From Antedon bifida (Eukaryota > Echinodermata > Crinoidea > Comatulida > Antedonidae), in the NCBI GenBank assembly GCA_963402885.1, contig OY727093.1:1426001-1490000 (forward strand): a DNA stretch of 64,000 nt. Reading direction: 5' to 3'. Shown piece after piece: positions 48,301 to 55,000 of this stretch; within the stretch, counting starts at the first letter, position 1, and every line of letters starts with the position of its first letter. Position numbers and translations under genes: made by a program. The notes beneath the pieces were generated by a model. That model did no database searches. It was not told the origin of the DNA and saw only the letters and a list, made by a program, of their open reading frames with translations.

Positions 48301-50419
48301 GTTTTTATCGATTGTTTTACATTTTGAACTGTTTCCAAAAAATATTTTTTAATATTTATGTTGCAATAAAAGACAGTTAACCACGTTTATGTAAAATGAA
48401 GTGAAACTCAAATTTTAATGATGTTTTTTTTGGTGAAAACGTGAAAGAGTAAAATATTTAAAACATTTATGAAGTTCATAATTTGAAACTGTGACATTTA
48501 AATTATAACAGACAGACAAAAAAACCACATTAATTAAGGTCTCTGCTCTAGTTGTCAACATTATTCAAATCCATTGATAATGAAAATGCACTGGACAGTT
48601 TCTAAGCTTAAAGTTAATGTGTTAACATTAGGAAAAGGACAATTCCAAGAAAATACGGAACAATATTCAAAGAATTTAAATATAGACCTATTACAAAATT
48701 TACTTATAATGGAACAAAGCTATCTGTCACATTTACTGTTGTTTTCAACACTCTGGAAATATCTGTAAGGGAAAACCTCAAGAAAGAAAAATAATTGTTT
48801 CTAAATCAAACAGAAAAGAGACATTTTACACGTTGAAAAAGAAACTATCGTTTAATAGATAACACATTTTTGAATTTCCTGCATGTTCAAAAGATGGGTG
48901 TTATAAATTCACCTTAACAGCTGAACGTAATTGCTAAAATGTATAAGTAATTTCATGCAGCAATACAAAGCTTTTTCTCTTGGGTATTTCAGACAAACTA
49001 CAAGTAAAACGTGCAAGAACCTTACCTAATGATTAACTTTCCCATCTGCAAACACGAGGGAGATATTACCCACACTTCAATTTACCTCATTTCCCTCGTC
49101 CCAGCCATAATTTTAAAGGAAGTTGTTTTTCTTCATGAGTAATTTTTTTGTTTTTGAGATGTGTGTTGTATGGATTTGTATGTTACATTCTATGAACACA
49201 TTTGAATGTTTTGTACATGGCACAGTAAACTTTCATTTGTGTTTTATTATTTGTTTTTCTTTGTAAGCAGTAAACATATAAGGCTCTGTCTACACTATCA
49301 AACTAGTTTGACAAAAAAAAGTGTGATGTGCCCAAATATGGTAGTGATATACTTAAATATGGTAGTGATATGCCCAAATATGGTAGTGATGTGACATCAT
49401 GTCTATATATTATGAGCATTTTTATCACATAAAGTTTGGTAGTGTAGACAGAGCTTAATGCTCATGTTAACTGTCCCAAAATTAGACTCCCTTCTGCTTG
49501 CCCATATTTTCAAGACCTTTGGAAGTTCACAGAATTTGGGACCTTTTGTACCTTAACAAGTTGTTGATTTTCGTTGTTTGAGTCCGGGAGAGTTACATGC
49601 ACAAATTGCCTTTTGCTTTTGTCTATATTTGGCAGGGCGAGGCAAATATTAATAGTATAAATAATTTCACACACACCTACTAGTTTTAGTGGTTCCTTTT
49701 AAATGCTATGTGTCAGACAGTCTTTCAAGAATTAACACAATTTTACAGATAATGAATAAAAATAGTGATAGGATATGAAACATGTTTTTAATGGTCAACT
49801 AAGGACATACATGACCACGGTCACCACAACATAATCTAATTTTAGATACAGATCTAAAAGTGAAATCATCATCAAACATTTAAAAACAAATTTATATTTC
49901 TTTAAATTGAACATGAATTCAAGGTTTGATTTATTACCAATCTGAATCAAATGACATTACCACGATTCATGTGGTGGTAGGGATAACCCTTGGGGATGTG
50001 TCTTGCCCTCAAGGGAGACATATGCCCCTCACCCGAGGGAGACACATGTCCATAACCAAGGTGATTTTATTGTCTGTGGTTTTGCAAACTTTGAGAATTG
50101 AACTAGAAAGTTGACCTGGCCAGCTGTGCATTTGGCCAGTTACAAATTGTATTTAATTGTCCTTAATCAACTGTTTGCTCTTCTGACGTAATCTGATACA
50201 AAATACTGAAACATGTTATTTCTAATTTTATTTCCTCATCAGTCTTCACTCTCTTAATACTTAATTATACTTGTAAAAAATACTATAGAATAAGAATACA
50301 TTATTTATTAAACAATAGAAAATTTACAAGGCGTATGATTTTTTTAAATTTCCACAGCATCTTCAATCTACAACATTCCTAGTTTGGTGTATCGACCAGA
50401 ACCTTCAAATAATAACTAA
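12287..50419 (+). CDS. CDK14: CDK14/15-like cyclin-dependent kinase (PFTAIRE kinase), 14 exons, 479 aa
   Basis: Fourteen exons sum to 1440 nt with all phases compatible. The protein has a basic N-terminal part with KRRISI and a Ser/Pro-rich segment (residues about 30-60), then a kinase domain from about 162. Visible are the Gly loop GEGSYATV (169-176), catalytic Lys192, the diagnostic PFTAIRE helix (203-209), HRD (282-284), DFG (302-304), and the T-loop [15 protein letters not shown] with Ser317 where CDK2 has Thr160. CDK14 pairs with cyclin Y at the plasma membrane and phosphorylates LRP5/6 in G2/M, promoting Wnt signalling (family knowledge). Length is close to human CDK14 (469 aa). One gene standing for vertebrate CDK14 and CDK15 is inferred, and the symbol is used in that sense. 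The kinase domain looks catalytically complete. A CRD-type Wnt-binding gene lies downstream on the same strand. Confidence 0.95.
12620..14157. mobile_element. Possible 1.5-kb non-autonomous element with AGGTGATCATTT ends
   Basis: AGGTGATCATTT at 12620 matches the inverted AAATGATCACCT at 14146-14157. Another AGGTGATCATTT at 14128 makes the right end a hairpin. Two diverged direct repeats of about 350 bp (from 12845 and from 13203) share GATGAC..ATCAAAATAAA and the later GTGGCCAT..GATGACGTCAC-like blocks. AATTA occurs at both flanks. Confidence 0.45.
13694..13717. repeat. Palindrome with 11-bp arms
   Basis: TGCGCAAAAAC and its exact complement GTTTTTGCGCA are separated by GT. It lies inside the presumed 1.5-kb element. 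Confidence 0.7.
14394..14956. repeat. 22-23 bp minisatellite interrupted by a MITE
   Basis: About eight units of the type GTATGCTTAATCTTAGTATG cover 14394-14575. Diverged units resume at 14874-14956. The interruption is a family B MITE. Confidence 0.75.
14572..14873. mobile_element. TTAA MITE family B, right-truncated copy
   Basis: It starts at a TTAA inside the minisatellite with AGATGTATTGTCCCCC and follows the 1864-2218 copy along its length (TATTTACCTGA, AAAGCAA..AAATGGTCAAATTG). It lacks the right GGGGGACA terminus. Confidence 0.7.
16016..16114 (+). CDS. CDK14: CDK14-like exon 2
   Basis: Acceptor TTCTTTCAG and donor GTAAGT. It encodes residues 14-45, a basic segment ending [14 protein letters not shown] is a candidate basophilic-kinase site and the region corresponds to the serine-rich basic N-terminus of vertebrate CDK14. 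Confidence 0.85.
16231..16350. mobile_element. TTAA MITE family A, copy 1
   Basis: Left end AAGCTATATCTACACTATC, right end ACTTTGTAGACAGAGCT. Between them are opposed GATGTGCCCAAATATGG and CCATATATGGGAACATCAC blocks, so the whole element is a near-palindrome. Confidence 0.75.
16728..16866. mobile_element. TTAA MITE family A, copy 2 (right end lost)
   Basis: Starts AAGCTCTGTCTACACTATC. Its interior is in the opposite orientation to copy 1. It stops at TTTGATAGTGTA without GACAGAGCTT. Confidence 0.75.
17701..19027. repeat. 35-bp satellite, 38 units, intronic
   Basis: Thirty-seven full units and one partial, all exactly 35 bp with no indels. Each opens TATAGTCCAGCAGAT and closes CACCTGTAATTCAAAG. 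A variable core splits them into AAAAC, ACAAC and AAATC types. Types are not random: units 25-36 repeat the order ACAAC, AAATC, AAAAC, AAAAC three times, a 140-bp higher-order unit. Confidence 0.95.
20767..20808. repeat. Perfect hairpin with 20-bp arms
   Basis: GTAGTTTTAGTAAAGTAGTT and its exact complement are separated by TT, flanked by a T run on the left and an A run on the right that extend the pairing. Confidence 0.85.
21543..21573 (+). other. G-quadruplex motif
   Basis: Four G runs of at least four on the sense strand with loops of five, one and six bases. This is a canonical intramolecular quadruplex pattern in an AT-rich intron. Confidence 0.6.
22547..22614 (+). CDS. CDK14: CDK14-like exon 3
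   Basis: Acceptor TTCTTACAG and donor GTAAGT. It encodes [19 protein letters not shown] plus three residues, a Ser/Pro-rich linker comparable to RRHSSPSSPTSP before the human CDK14 kinase domain. Confidence 0.85.
25912..26170. repeat. About 78-bp tandem repeat, 3.4 diverged copies
   Basis: Each copy starts AGTGGATCCA(T/G)TTTAAA and includes AACATTA..GACACAT and ATTACTCATGTAC. Starts are near 25912, 25990, 26068 and 26141. Confidence 0.7.
26824..26972. mobile_element. TTAA MITE family C, copy 2
   Basis: Inverted ends TGCTTGGTTCCCACTTG and CAAGTGGGAACCACG. The right end is followed by TTTAATT. Confidence 0.65.
29932..30079. mobile_element. TTAA MITE family A, copy 3
   Basis: Left end decayed (AAAGCTCGGTCTTCAAAC), then TTTATGTGACAAAAA. 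The interior has inverted GTGATGTGCCCATATATGG and GTGGGCACATCACAC. The right end is TTTTGTCAAACTAGCTTTA. Confidence 0.7.
31497..31563. mobile_element. TTAA MITE family C, short copy
   Basis: AAGCTTGGTTCCCACTTGG and the inverted AAGTGGGAACCAAGC surround only about 30 bp. The right TTAA (31560-31563) is shared with the next element. Confidence 0.65.
31559..31855. mobile_element. MITE-like element with TGTTCACA ends
   Basis: Left TTAAGGCCCTGTTCACACT and right ATGTGAACACAGCCTTAG are inverted relatives. No ORF is present. It begins in the TTAA that closes the preceding element. Confidence 0.5.
33080..33096 (+). repeat. Run of 17 G
   Basis: An uninterrupted G tract in AT-rich intron DNA, likely length-variable. 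Confidence 0.9.
33891..34012. mobile_element. TTAA MITE family A, copy 4
   Basis: AAAGCCTTTATGTGACAAAA at the left, GTAGACAGAGCTTT at the right, with the family's inverted GTGATGTGCCC and GGGCACATCA blocks between. Confidence 0.7.
35830..36080 (+). promoter_or_regulatory. CpG-richer stretch before exon 4, possible internal promoter
   Basis: About 15 CpG dinucleotides in 250 bp (CCGCCTACGTGG, TTGACGAC, ACGTACGCC and others), against a CpG-poor surround. It directly precedes exon 4, which carries an in-frame ATG with good context at 36151. Promoter activity is inference only. Confidence 0.3.
36088..36336 (+). CDS. CDK14: CDK14-like exon 4 (possible alternative start and donor)
   Basis: Acceptor CTTCTTAG and donor GTAAGT, phase 0 at both ends, 83 codons (residues 69-151). 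It encodes a Ser-rich start, then [13 protein letters not shown] and a charged segment. An internal CAG/GTAATG at 36147/36148 is a second plausible donor, also phase 0, that would remove 63 residues. ATG at 36151 (G at -3 and +4) begins MGSSTSV, which fits the N-myristoylation pattern. Confidence 0.8.
36337..38825 (+). other. CDK14-like intron 4
   Basis: AT-rich. A short duplicated GGTGGTAGATATC block is at about 38135-38175. No other structure is recognised. Confidence 0.55.
38826..38917 (+). CDS. CDK14: CDK14-like exon 5 (Gly-rich loop)
   Basis: Acceptor TTTTTACAG and donor GTAAGT. Residues 152-181 include [20 protein letters not shown], the ATP-binding loop with Ser172-Tyr173 at the CDK2 Thr14-Tyr15 positions. 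A second acceptor CACGCAG before 38841 is in phase and would drop five residues. Confidence 0.95.
38918..39652 (+). other. CDK14-like intron 5
   Basis: About 735 bp of AT-rich sequence. Nothing recognised. Confidence 0.55.
39653..39830 (+). CDS. CDK14: CDK14-like exon 6 (catalytic Lys, PFTAIRE)
   Basis: Residues 183-241 carry [20 protein letters not shown] with Lys192 and the PFTAIRE cyclin-binding helix, then [20 protein letters not shown]. The acceptor is ACTGTAG and the donor GTAAGT. Confidence 0.97.
39831..42240 (+). other. CDK14-like intron 6
   Basis: AT-rich, with a degenerate ATC/CAT microsatellite at 41265-41520 and a slightly GC-richer patch at 41740-41900. No coding signal. Confidence 0.55.
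41265..41520. repeat. Degenerate (ATC)n microsatellite
   Basis: Repeated ATCATC, ATTATC and TCATCATC words with interruptions across 250 bp. Confidence 0.7.
42241..42427 (+). CDS. CDK14: CDK14-like exon 7 (HRD catalytic loop)
   Basis: Residues 242-303 include [28 protein letters not shown] and GELKLADF. The donor GTGAGG splits the Gly of DFG. Confidence 0.97.
42428..44040 (+). other. CDK14-like intron 7
   Basis: Holds an old interspersed repeat at about 42530-42970 and a short GC-rich patch at 43805-43865. No coding signal. Confidence 0.55.
42530..42970. repeat. Old interspersed repeat remnant
   Basis: GTGCTTAACTTACCTGGATAAACC recurs in diverged form near 24892, 30624 and 50562. Inside are opposed TAGCGCTTATTG and CAAGCGCTTTAC words, then ACCTGGATTACCAACAC, which has relatives near 29150 and 38100. 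The family is unknown. Confidence 0.45.
44041..44161 (+). CDS. CDK14: CDK14-like exon 8 (T-loop)
   Basis: Completes DFG, then [20 protein letters not shown] and [19 protein letters not shown]. Ser317 takes the activating-loop position, as in vertebrate CDK14. The acceptor is TTTTTTCTAG. Confidence 0.97.
44162..44566 (+). other. CDK14-like intron 8
   Basis: 405 bp, AT-rich, nothing recognised. Confidence 0.55.
44567..44660 (+). CDS. CDK14: CDK14-like exon 9
   Basis: Residues 345-375, [20 protein letters not shown] then [12 protein letters not shown]-lobe helix F to G. Acceptor ATTTTCAG, donor GTAGGC. Confidence 0.95.
44661..46032 (+). other. CDK14-like intron 9
   Basis: Holds a partial family A MITE. 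Otherwise AT-rich without coding signal. Confidence 0.55.
44937..45030. mobile_element. TTAA MITE family A, left half only
   Basis: TTAAGCTCTGTCTACACTAT and the ACTAGTTTGACAAAAAA stretch are well kept. Sequence after ACGTGCCCAAATATGG diverges and the right terminus is missing. Confidence 0.7.
46033..46096 (+). CDS. CDK14: CDK14-like exon 10
   Basis: Residues 376-396, [20 protein letters not shown] plus E. Conserved GTP..WPGV segment. Donor GTGAGA. Confidence 0.95.
46097..46800 (+). other. CDK14-like intron 10
   Basis: About half is the MITE at 46348-46701. The rest shows nothing. Confidence 0.55.
46348..46701. mobile_element. MITE with about 75-bp inverted termini (family E)
   Basis: The left arm ATAGAGTTCTGCGGTG, then TAGATGGCGCTGT and GGTTGCTAGCCAAC, then AAAAAATGCGTTCAAC, is matched in inverse at 46620-46701 with few changes. 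No ORF in the AT-rich centre. Confidence 0.8.
46801..46849 (+). CDS. CDK14: CDK14-like exon 11
   Basis: Small exon, residues 398-412 ([15 protein letters not shown]) with split codons at both ends. Acceptor TTGTTGCAG, donor GTATGT. The segment is variable in the family. Confidence 0.85.
47079..47127 (+). CDS. CDK14: CDK14-like exon 12
   Basis: Residues 414-429, [16 protein letters not shown], matching the NHAEDLASKLLQ region of human CDK14. Acceptor TTCTATAG, donor GTATGT. Confidence 0.9.
47128..47666 (+). other. CDK14-like intron 12
   Basis: 539 bp, AT-rich, nothing recognised. Confidence 0.55.
47667..47757 (+). CDS. CDK14: CDK14-like exon 13
   Basis: Residues 430-459, [20 protein letters not shown] then [10 protein letters not shown], the end of the kinase domain (HxYF..LP signature). 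Donor GTAAGT. Confidence 0.95.
47771..47918. mobile_element. MITE-like element with CTTTCACACC ends (family D)
   Basis: TTAAAGGCTCTTTCACACC at the left is answered by GGTGTGAAAGACCTTTG at the right. Inside, CAAATCAAATC is inverted as GATTTGATTTG. TTAA is kept only on the left. Confidence 0.6.
49280..49456. mobile_element. TTAA MITE family A, longest copy
   Basis: AGGCTCTGTCTACACTATC left and ATAGTGTAGACAGAGCTTAA-type right end (TTTGGTAGTGTAGACAGAGC then TTAA). The central CAAATATGGTAGTGATAT word is present three times, making this copy longer. Confidence 0.8.
50358..50419 (+). CDS. CDK14: CDK14-like exon 14 (stop codon)
   Basis: Residues 461-479, [19 protein letters not shown], then TAA at 50417-50419. 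It aligns to SSIFTVPNVRLQPE of human CDK14. The tail is much shorter than in vertebrates. A strong donor-like AAAG/GTATGT lies 23 bp past the stop. Confidence 0.92.
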
Positions 50420-50639
50420 AATGTTTGACTCGGTATTGAAAGGTATGTATTTGTTTTAGTTTTTTAAGCTTCATTTTGTAATTTATTTTTACTAGAGTAG
50501 TGAATACGACTGAAGTTATGGCTTAATTCCTTTAAGAATGTGACATCATTATATTATTATATTTCGTGCCTAGCTTATTTGAAAAAAACCGACATAGCTG
50601 TTCCTTTACCTTTAAATATGATATAGAAATATTTTCATA

Positions 50640-51262
50640 GTGGAAAATTAGACTGGGTGGATAATATTAAACTTAAGTTGTAACCATTAGGGCTTAGTGC
50701 TTAAATATTGTGAAAACCTAGCCTAGAATTATGTCCACTATATTACATCCAACCTCATTATAATGTAGTGTTTCATTAGGATTTTAGGCTATGGCTGTCA
50801 CCGTGATAGTTTAACTTTACCTGGCCACTATTAAACTTTTTGTTTTTTACTAGAATAGTAATAGGTCTAGATGATATGCATTGGATTGAATGATATTAGG
50901 CTTAGGTTGTAACCATGATGGCTTAGCGCTTACATGTGACAACTTAGCCTAGCCTTCTGTCCACAATAAACATTGTTTTTTAGAATAGTAATAAGTCTTG
51001 ATGATATGCATTGGATTGAATAATATTAGACTTAGGTTGTAACCATGATGGCTTAGCGCTTACATGTGACAACATCGCCTGGCCTCATGTCCACTTTAAA
51101 CATTGTTTTTTACTAGAATAGTATAAGTCTAGATGATATGCATTGGATTGAATAATATTAGGCTTAGGTTGTAACCATGCTAGCTTAGCGCTTACATGTG
51201 ACAACTTAGCCTAGCATTATCACAATGTCCTCTATACCTGTCTCATTATAAATGTAGTTTTT
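50640..51262. repeat. About 131-bp tandem repeat, three good and one diverged copy
   Basis: GAATAGTAATA(G/A)GTCT, GATGATATGCATTGGATTG, TTAGGTTGTAACCATG and GCTTAGCGCTTACATGTGAC recur at about 50853, 50984 and 51116. A more diverged copy precedes them. Confidence 0.8.
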
Positions 51263-51744
51263 TACTAGGATTGTAGAGGCAATACTTAGTATGTGACAAG
51301 TTTAATCCCTAACCATCAAGATTTAAAAGCCTTCTAAAGCTTTTTACTTCATAAACATGTTGTACCGTATTAATATTTTTTTACTTGTACTTCAGAATGT
51401 TTCTCTTATTTTGATGTTCATTGCCAAATATAGGTCATAATCAAATCTTTTGAGTTCATATTGAATAATTTAATTTTGCATAGTTCATGATATCGGCAGG
51501 AGATACTAAACGGCGATGCTAATTCTCAGAAGCCAATGTGGAATAATGTGAATTATAAAACATTTTTTATATAACAGAATTCTACACATAGAACATAAAA
51601 CATTATTTTGAATTTATAACTTCTATCATATGAAAATCAGCAGTGGTTTTCACAAGTAGTAGTATGCCTACTGTACTAGATTATATAAGCAATATTTTGT
51701 GTAAATTGATTCAATTTTAGAAAATTATGAACTTAATCTATTCT

Positions 51745-52009
51745 TAAGCTCTATCTACACTAAAATAATAATAATAATAATAACTTTATTGAACATACGC
51801 CTTTAAATCGGCGGCACCCGTTCTTCTTCTTACATACATTACATACATTATGTTAGCCTGAAGGCTAAATAAAAGTATAAAGAGAAAATAAAAGAAAAAA
51901 ACATTTAAAACTAAACTAAACTATCAAACTTTATGTGACAAAAAATGTGATGTGATGTGATTTCACTTTTTTTTTGTCAAACTGGTTTGTTAGTGTAGAC
52001 AGAATTTAT
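51745..52009. mobile_element. TTAA MITE family A split by a nested insertion
   Basis: Left TTAAGCTCTATCTACACTA is separated from ACTATCAAACTTTATGTGAC by about 155 bp of other DNA starting ATAATAATAATAATAACTTTAT and containing GGCGGCACCCG. AAACTAAAC-like sequence at the edges suggests a short target duplication. The right end is TAGTGTAGACAGAATTT. Confidence 0.65.
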
Positions 52010-55000
52010 CCCCCACACAAAATGTTGTATCAATTATTTTAGGTTTTATAATGCTGTAGGTATTTTCTGAGGAATTTAAAGTGAATTTTAATGATTTTGT
52101 CACATAGAAACGAGTTTGATCTGGGAGGTGTGACTTGTTGATTAGATTTTGATTGTGTAGCCTTGTTTCCAGATTTACATCATTTAAATGTCATTTCTAT
52201 GAATGACTTCTGTTAATATTTCTTGCCAGAGTGACCATGAACTGATTTTATAAGTTGAATCATTTTAAATACATTTAAACAAATCTGTTTGTCATCTTCA
52301 ATAATTATACACAGTACATGTTGCCTTGTTGAATGACTATAAGGATATGAACCTAAATTTCGCATAGTTGTGAACAGCCACCCCATTTTACCATGATAGT
52401 TAAGAACTGACTTACTTTGTCGAGTTTATTAACTAGCAACATATAAATATCTTTTTGAACAAGTATGTATGTTTGCGATAAACATTCTCTGTTTTTTAGA
52501 GAGAAAAAATAGTTCCTTTAGTTACAGTACCAACCCGTTTCATAGAATCACCTCAACATATGCTAAAAGTTTAAAGGGAAACATGTACATATGGGAGTTA
52601 ATGGTTTGAGAAAAACCAGTGCTATTGTACATACGTTCTGTCAGCTTCAATAAGCAATACTGAGTATTTGAATATACAGAAATAAAGTTGGAACAGAAAG
52701 TGAATTGGGTAGTGAATAGAGATGGAAACAAATGCCACCATACAAAGGAATGTTGAAGACATTGATAGTCAATAAACCCATTTTTAATTGGATTTAAAAA
52801 CTGTAAGATATCTGAGTTTAAAGATATGTTCAATCATTATTTAATCACGCTATTTTAAATTATTTTTAATTGATTTACCTTAATTTGTTCCTTGAATTAA
52901 TTGCTTTACTAATAATGCAAGGATCACAAAAATATCTCCTTGGAATGAATGTGAAAATGTGTAATGCAAAGATAAACCTATATCAGGTTAATACGTTGTA
53001 ATGAATTGATTTATTTTAATGAGACTAAGTGGACACAAAACATATAAATATATCCTTGTGGTCAGCAAAGATAACCCCATTTGTGTAGTCTGATTTTTAA
53101 TTAAAATTTAATTTAAAATGTACCTTTAATTGGAAGTTGATTTTAAATCCGATGTCCCTTTAATTGCATATACACCAAGAGTTCAAGTTAAGGTCATCTA
53201 CAAACCACTAGTCTTTCCTGCTAATTAAATTGTAAATAGTAGAAATAAAACATGATCACATTCCCCCTCCTGTGATATTTGCATAACTAGCAGATATTGA
53301 TAATCTTGTCTAATATTAATTATGTTAATCCTTATTGATCCGATTAATCCTCCATCAGGTCATTGGCTTATACTTGCATAAATCTGGAGATTTTTATATC
53401 ACAGAAAATTCTTCTTAAATCTTTCATGAACATAAAAGTAAAAAACAACATGACATTATGATTTATTTTTTTTATCCATTTAAATCTGTTTAATCCGCTA
53501 ATCCATATTACCTTGTTCCAGTTCATGTACGAACGTTACAGTTTTAATATTTTGAAAAATATTCGGCAGCATGTTTTTAAAAGTTTTATGTTAATCCCTC
53601 AAGTGTTATGTTAATCTATGTAAATTCCTTTTGGATTATTAGTATTATAGAAAAGATTAAATCATGTTTAACCAGCTTACCGAAACACAGCCCTCCAACT
53701 TTGTAAACTATTTTTGTATGATCTTCAAGTTGTGTTAACATTTAGTTACCATTTCTTTGCTTGTGTGAAACAGTTTAATTTCATTTAGGAAACAATGAAA
53801 CTTGCCCCAAGTCTGTATTTAATTTGTCTTTCTCACGTTAGTCCACCAGTTGTCGTTTCAATTTTGTCTCGATAATAAAGTATTATACGTATGAAATGCC
53901 ATATGTGGCAAAATATTTTTTTTGGTCAAAAACACAGAACCTAGACGATATACTGTTTTCTTTTGACTATAACTAAAACAAATTTTATTATACCACTTTA
54001 AACATAAGTTGAAATATTTTTTCCATAAACCTAGAGTTTGAATTGCTCTTGTTTTTCTGTTAAAAAGTTAAGCGCAATGTTTAGGCATTCTCATAGACTT
54101 AGTCACGGCAACAGGTGAATGAATAACATGTATTTGTAGAGATCGTGCGTACAATCGTGAAAGCAACTTGCTGTATACACCAGAGAGATTAAATCGTCAC
54201 TACAAAATCTTGGATTATATCAACTGTCTTTAGACTGCTATTTTATCTAGGGTTTAACTACCTTGGTTTACCTTGTTCTGTGAAGATTAGTCCGGTTCTT
54301 CTACAACAAAATATTCCTTTAAATATTTTTTTCAGGGTTAATAACCTCCTCTTGTGTAATTGTTATCGTTATAATTATAATGCGATTTAATAGGCATTTG
54401 TTTAAATTTTGTTTAACTTTGAAATTTGCGGCACAATTTAACCTTTTTAATATTTTGATTCAATTTCAATTTACAAAAATACCTAGCATTGTGTGCAATT
54501 TAATAAAGTACAGCAATATAAAACAAAGCAGATGTACAAACACAAACTAAAAGTTCAGTATTTTGTGGGGGTATTTATATGAAAAAGTACATTGTGGTAT
54601 AAACAGTGTATCAGTTTAAGATACTCTCTTGCTATTGTTTTGAAAAATACCAAATTCAACTTCTGCTGAAATATAATTTTCTAATAAATATTGTGTCTAA
54701 GTAAATTTGAGTGACAGACAGTAAGTCACACTGCACTGTCTTTTGACCTACTTGTCCCTGTATTTATTTTCATTTAAATGCCTAGCGTCCAGTAGAGTGT
54801 CTTATCTAAAATTGGCTTCACTGTAATTTTCTATCGCTACAGGCGACGTTCCAACAATTTGTAATTTCAGGGCACGTTCCTAACCCAGGTGTTTTGTACG
54901 TCTGTCTGATTTATGTTTCTCTTCGGTGCGGTGCTTTAAGCATGTTGTGATTTACGATTAGAAAAAAAATTTATTTTACTAATGTAGACTTAAAGTAAGA

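Larger units (their letters stand above)
47758..50357 (+). other. CDK14-like intron 13
   Basis: Holds a MITE-like insertion (47771-47918) and a complete family A MITE (49280-49456). A repeated AGGGAGACA(T/C)ATG word is at about 50010-50050. No coding signal. Confidence 0.55.
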
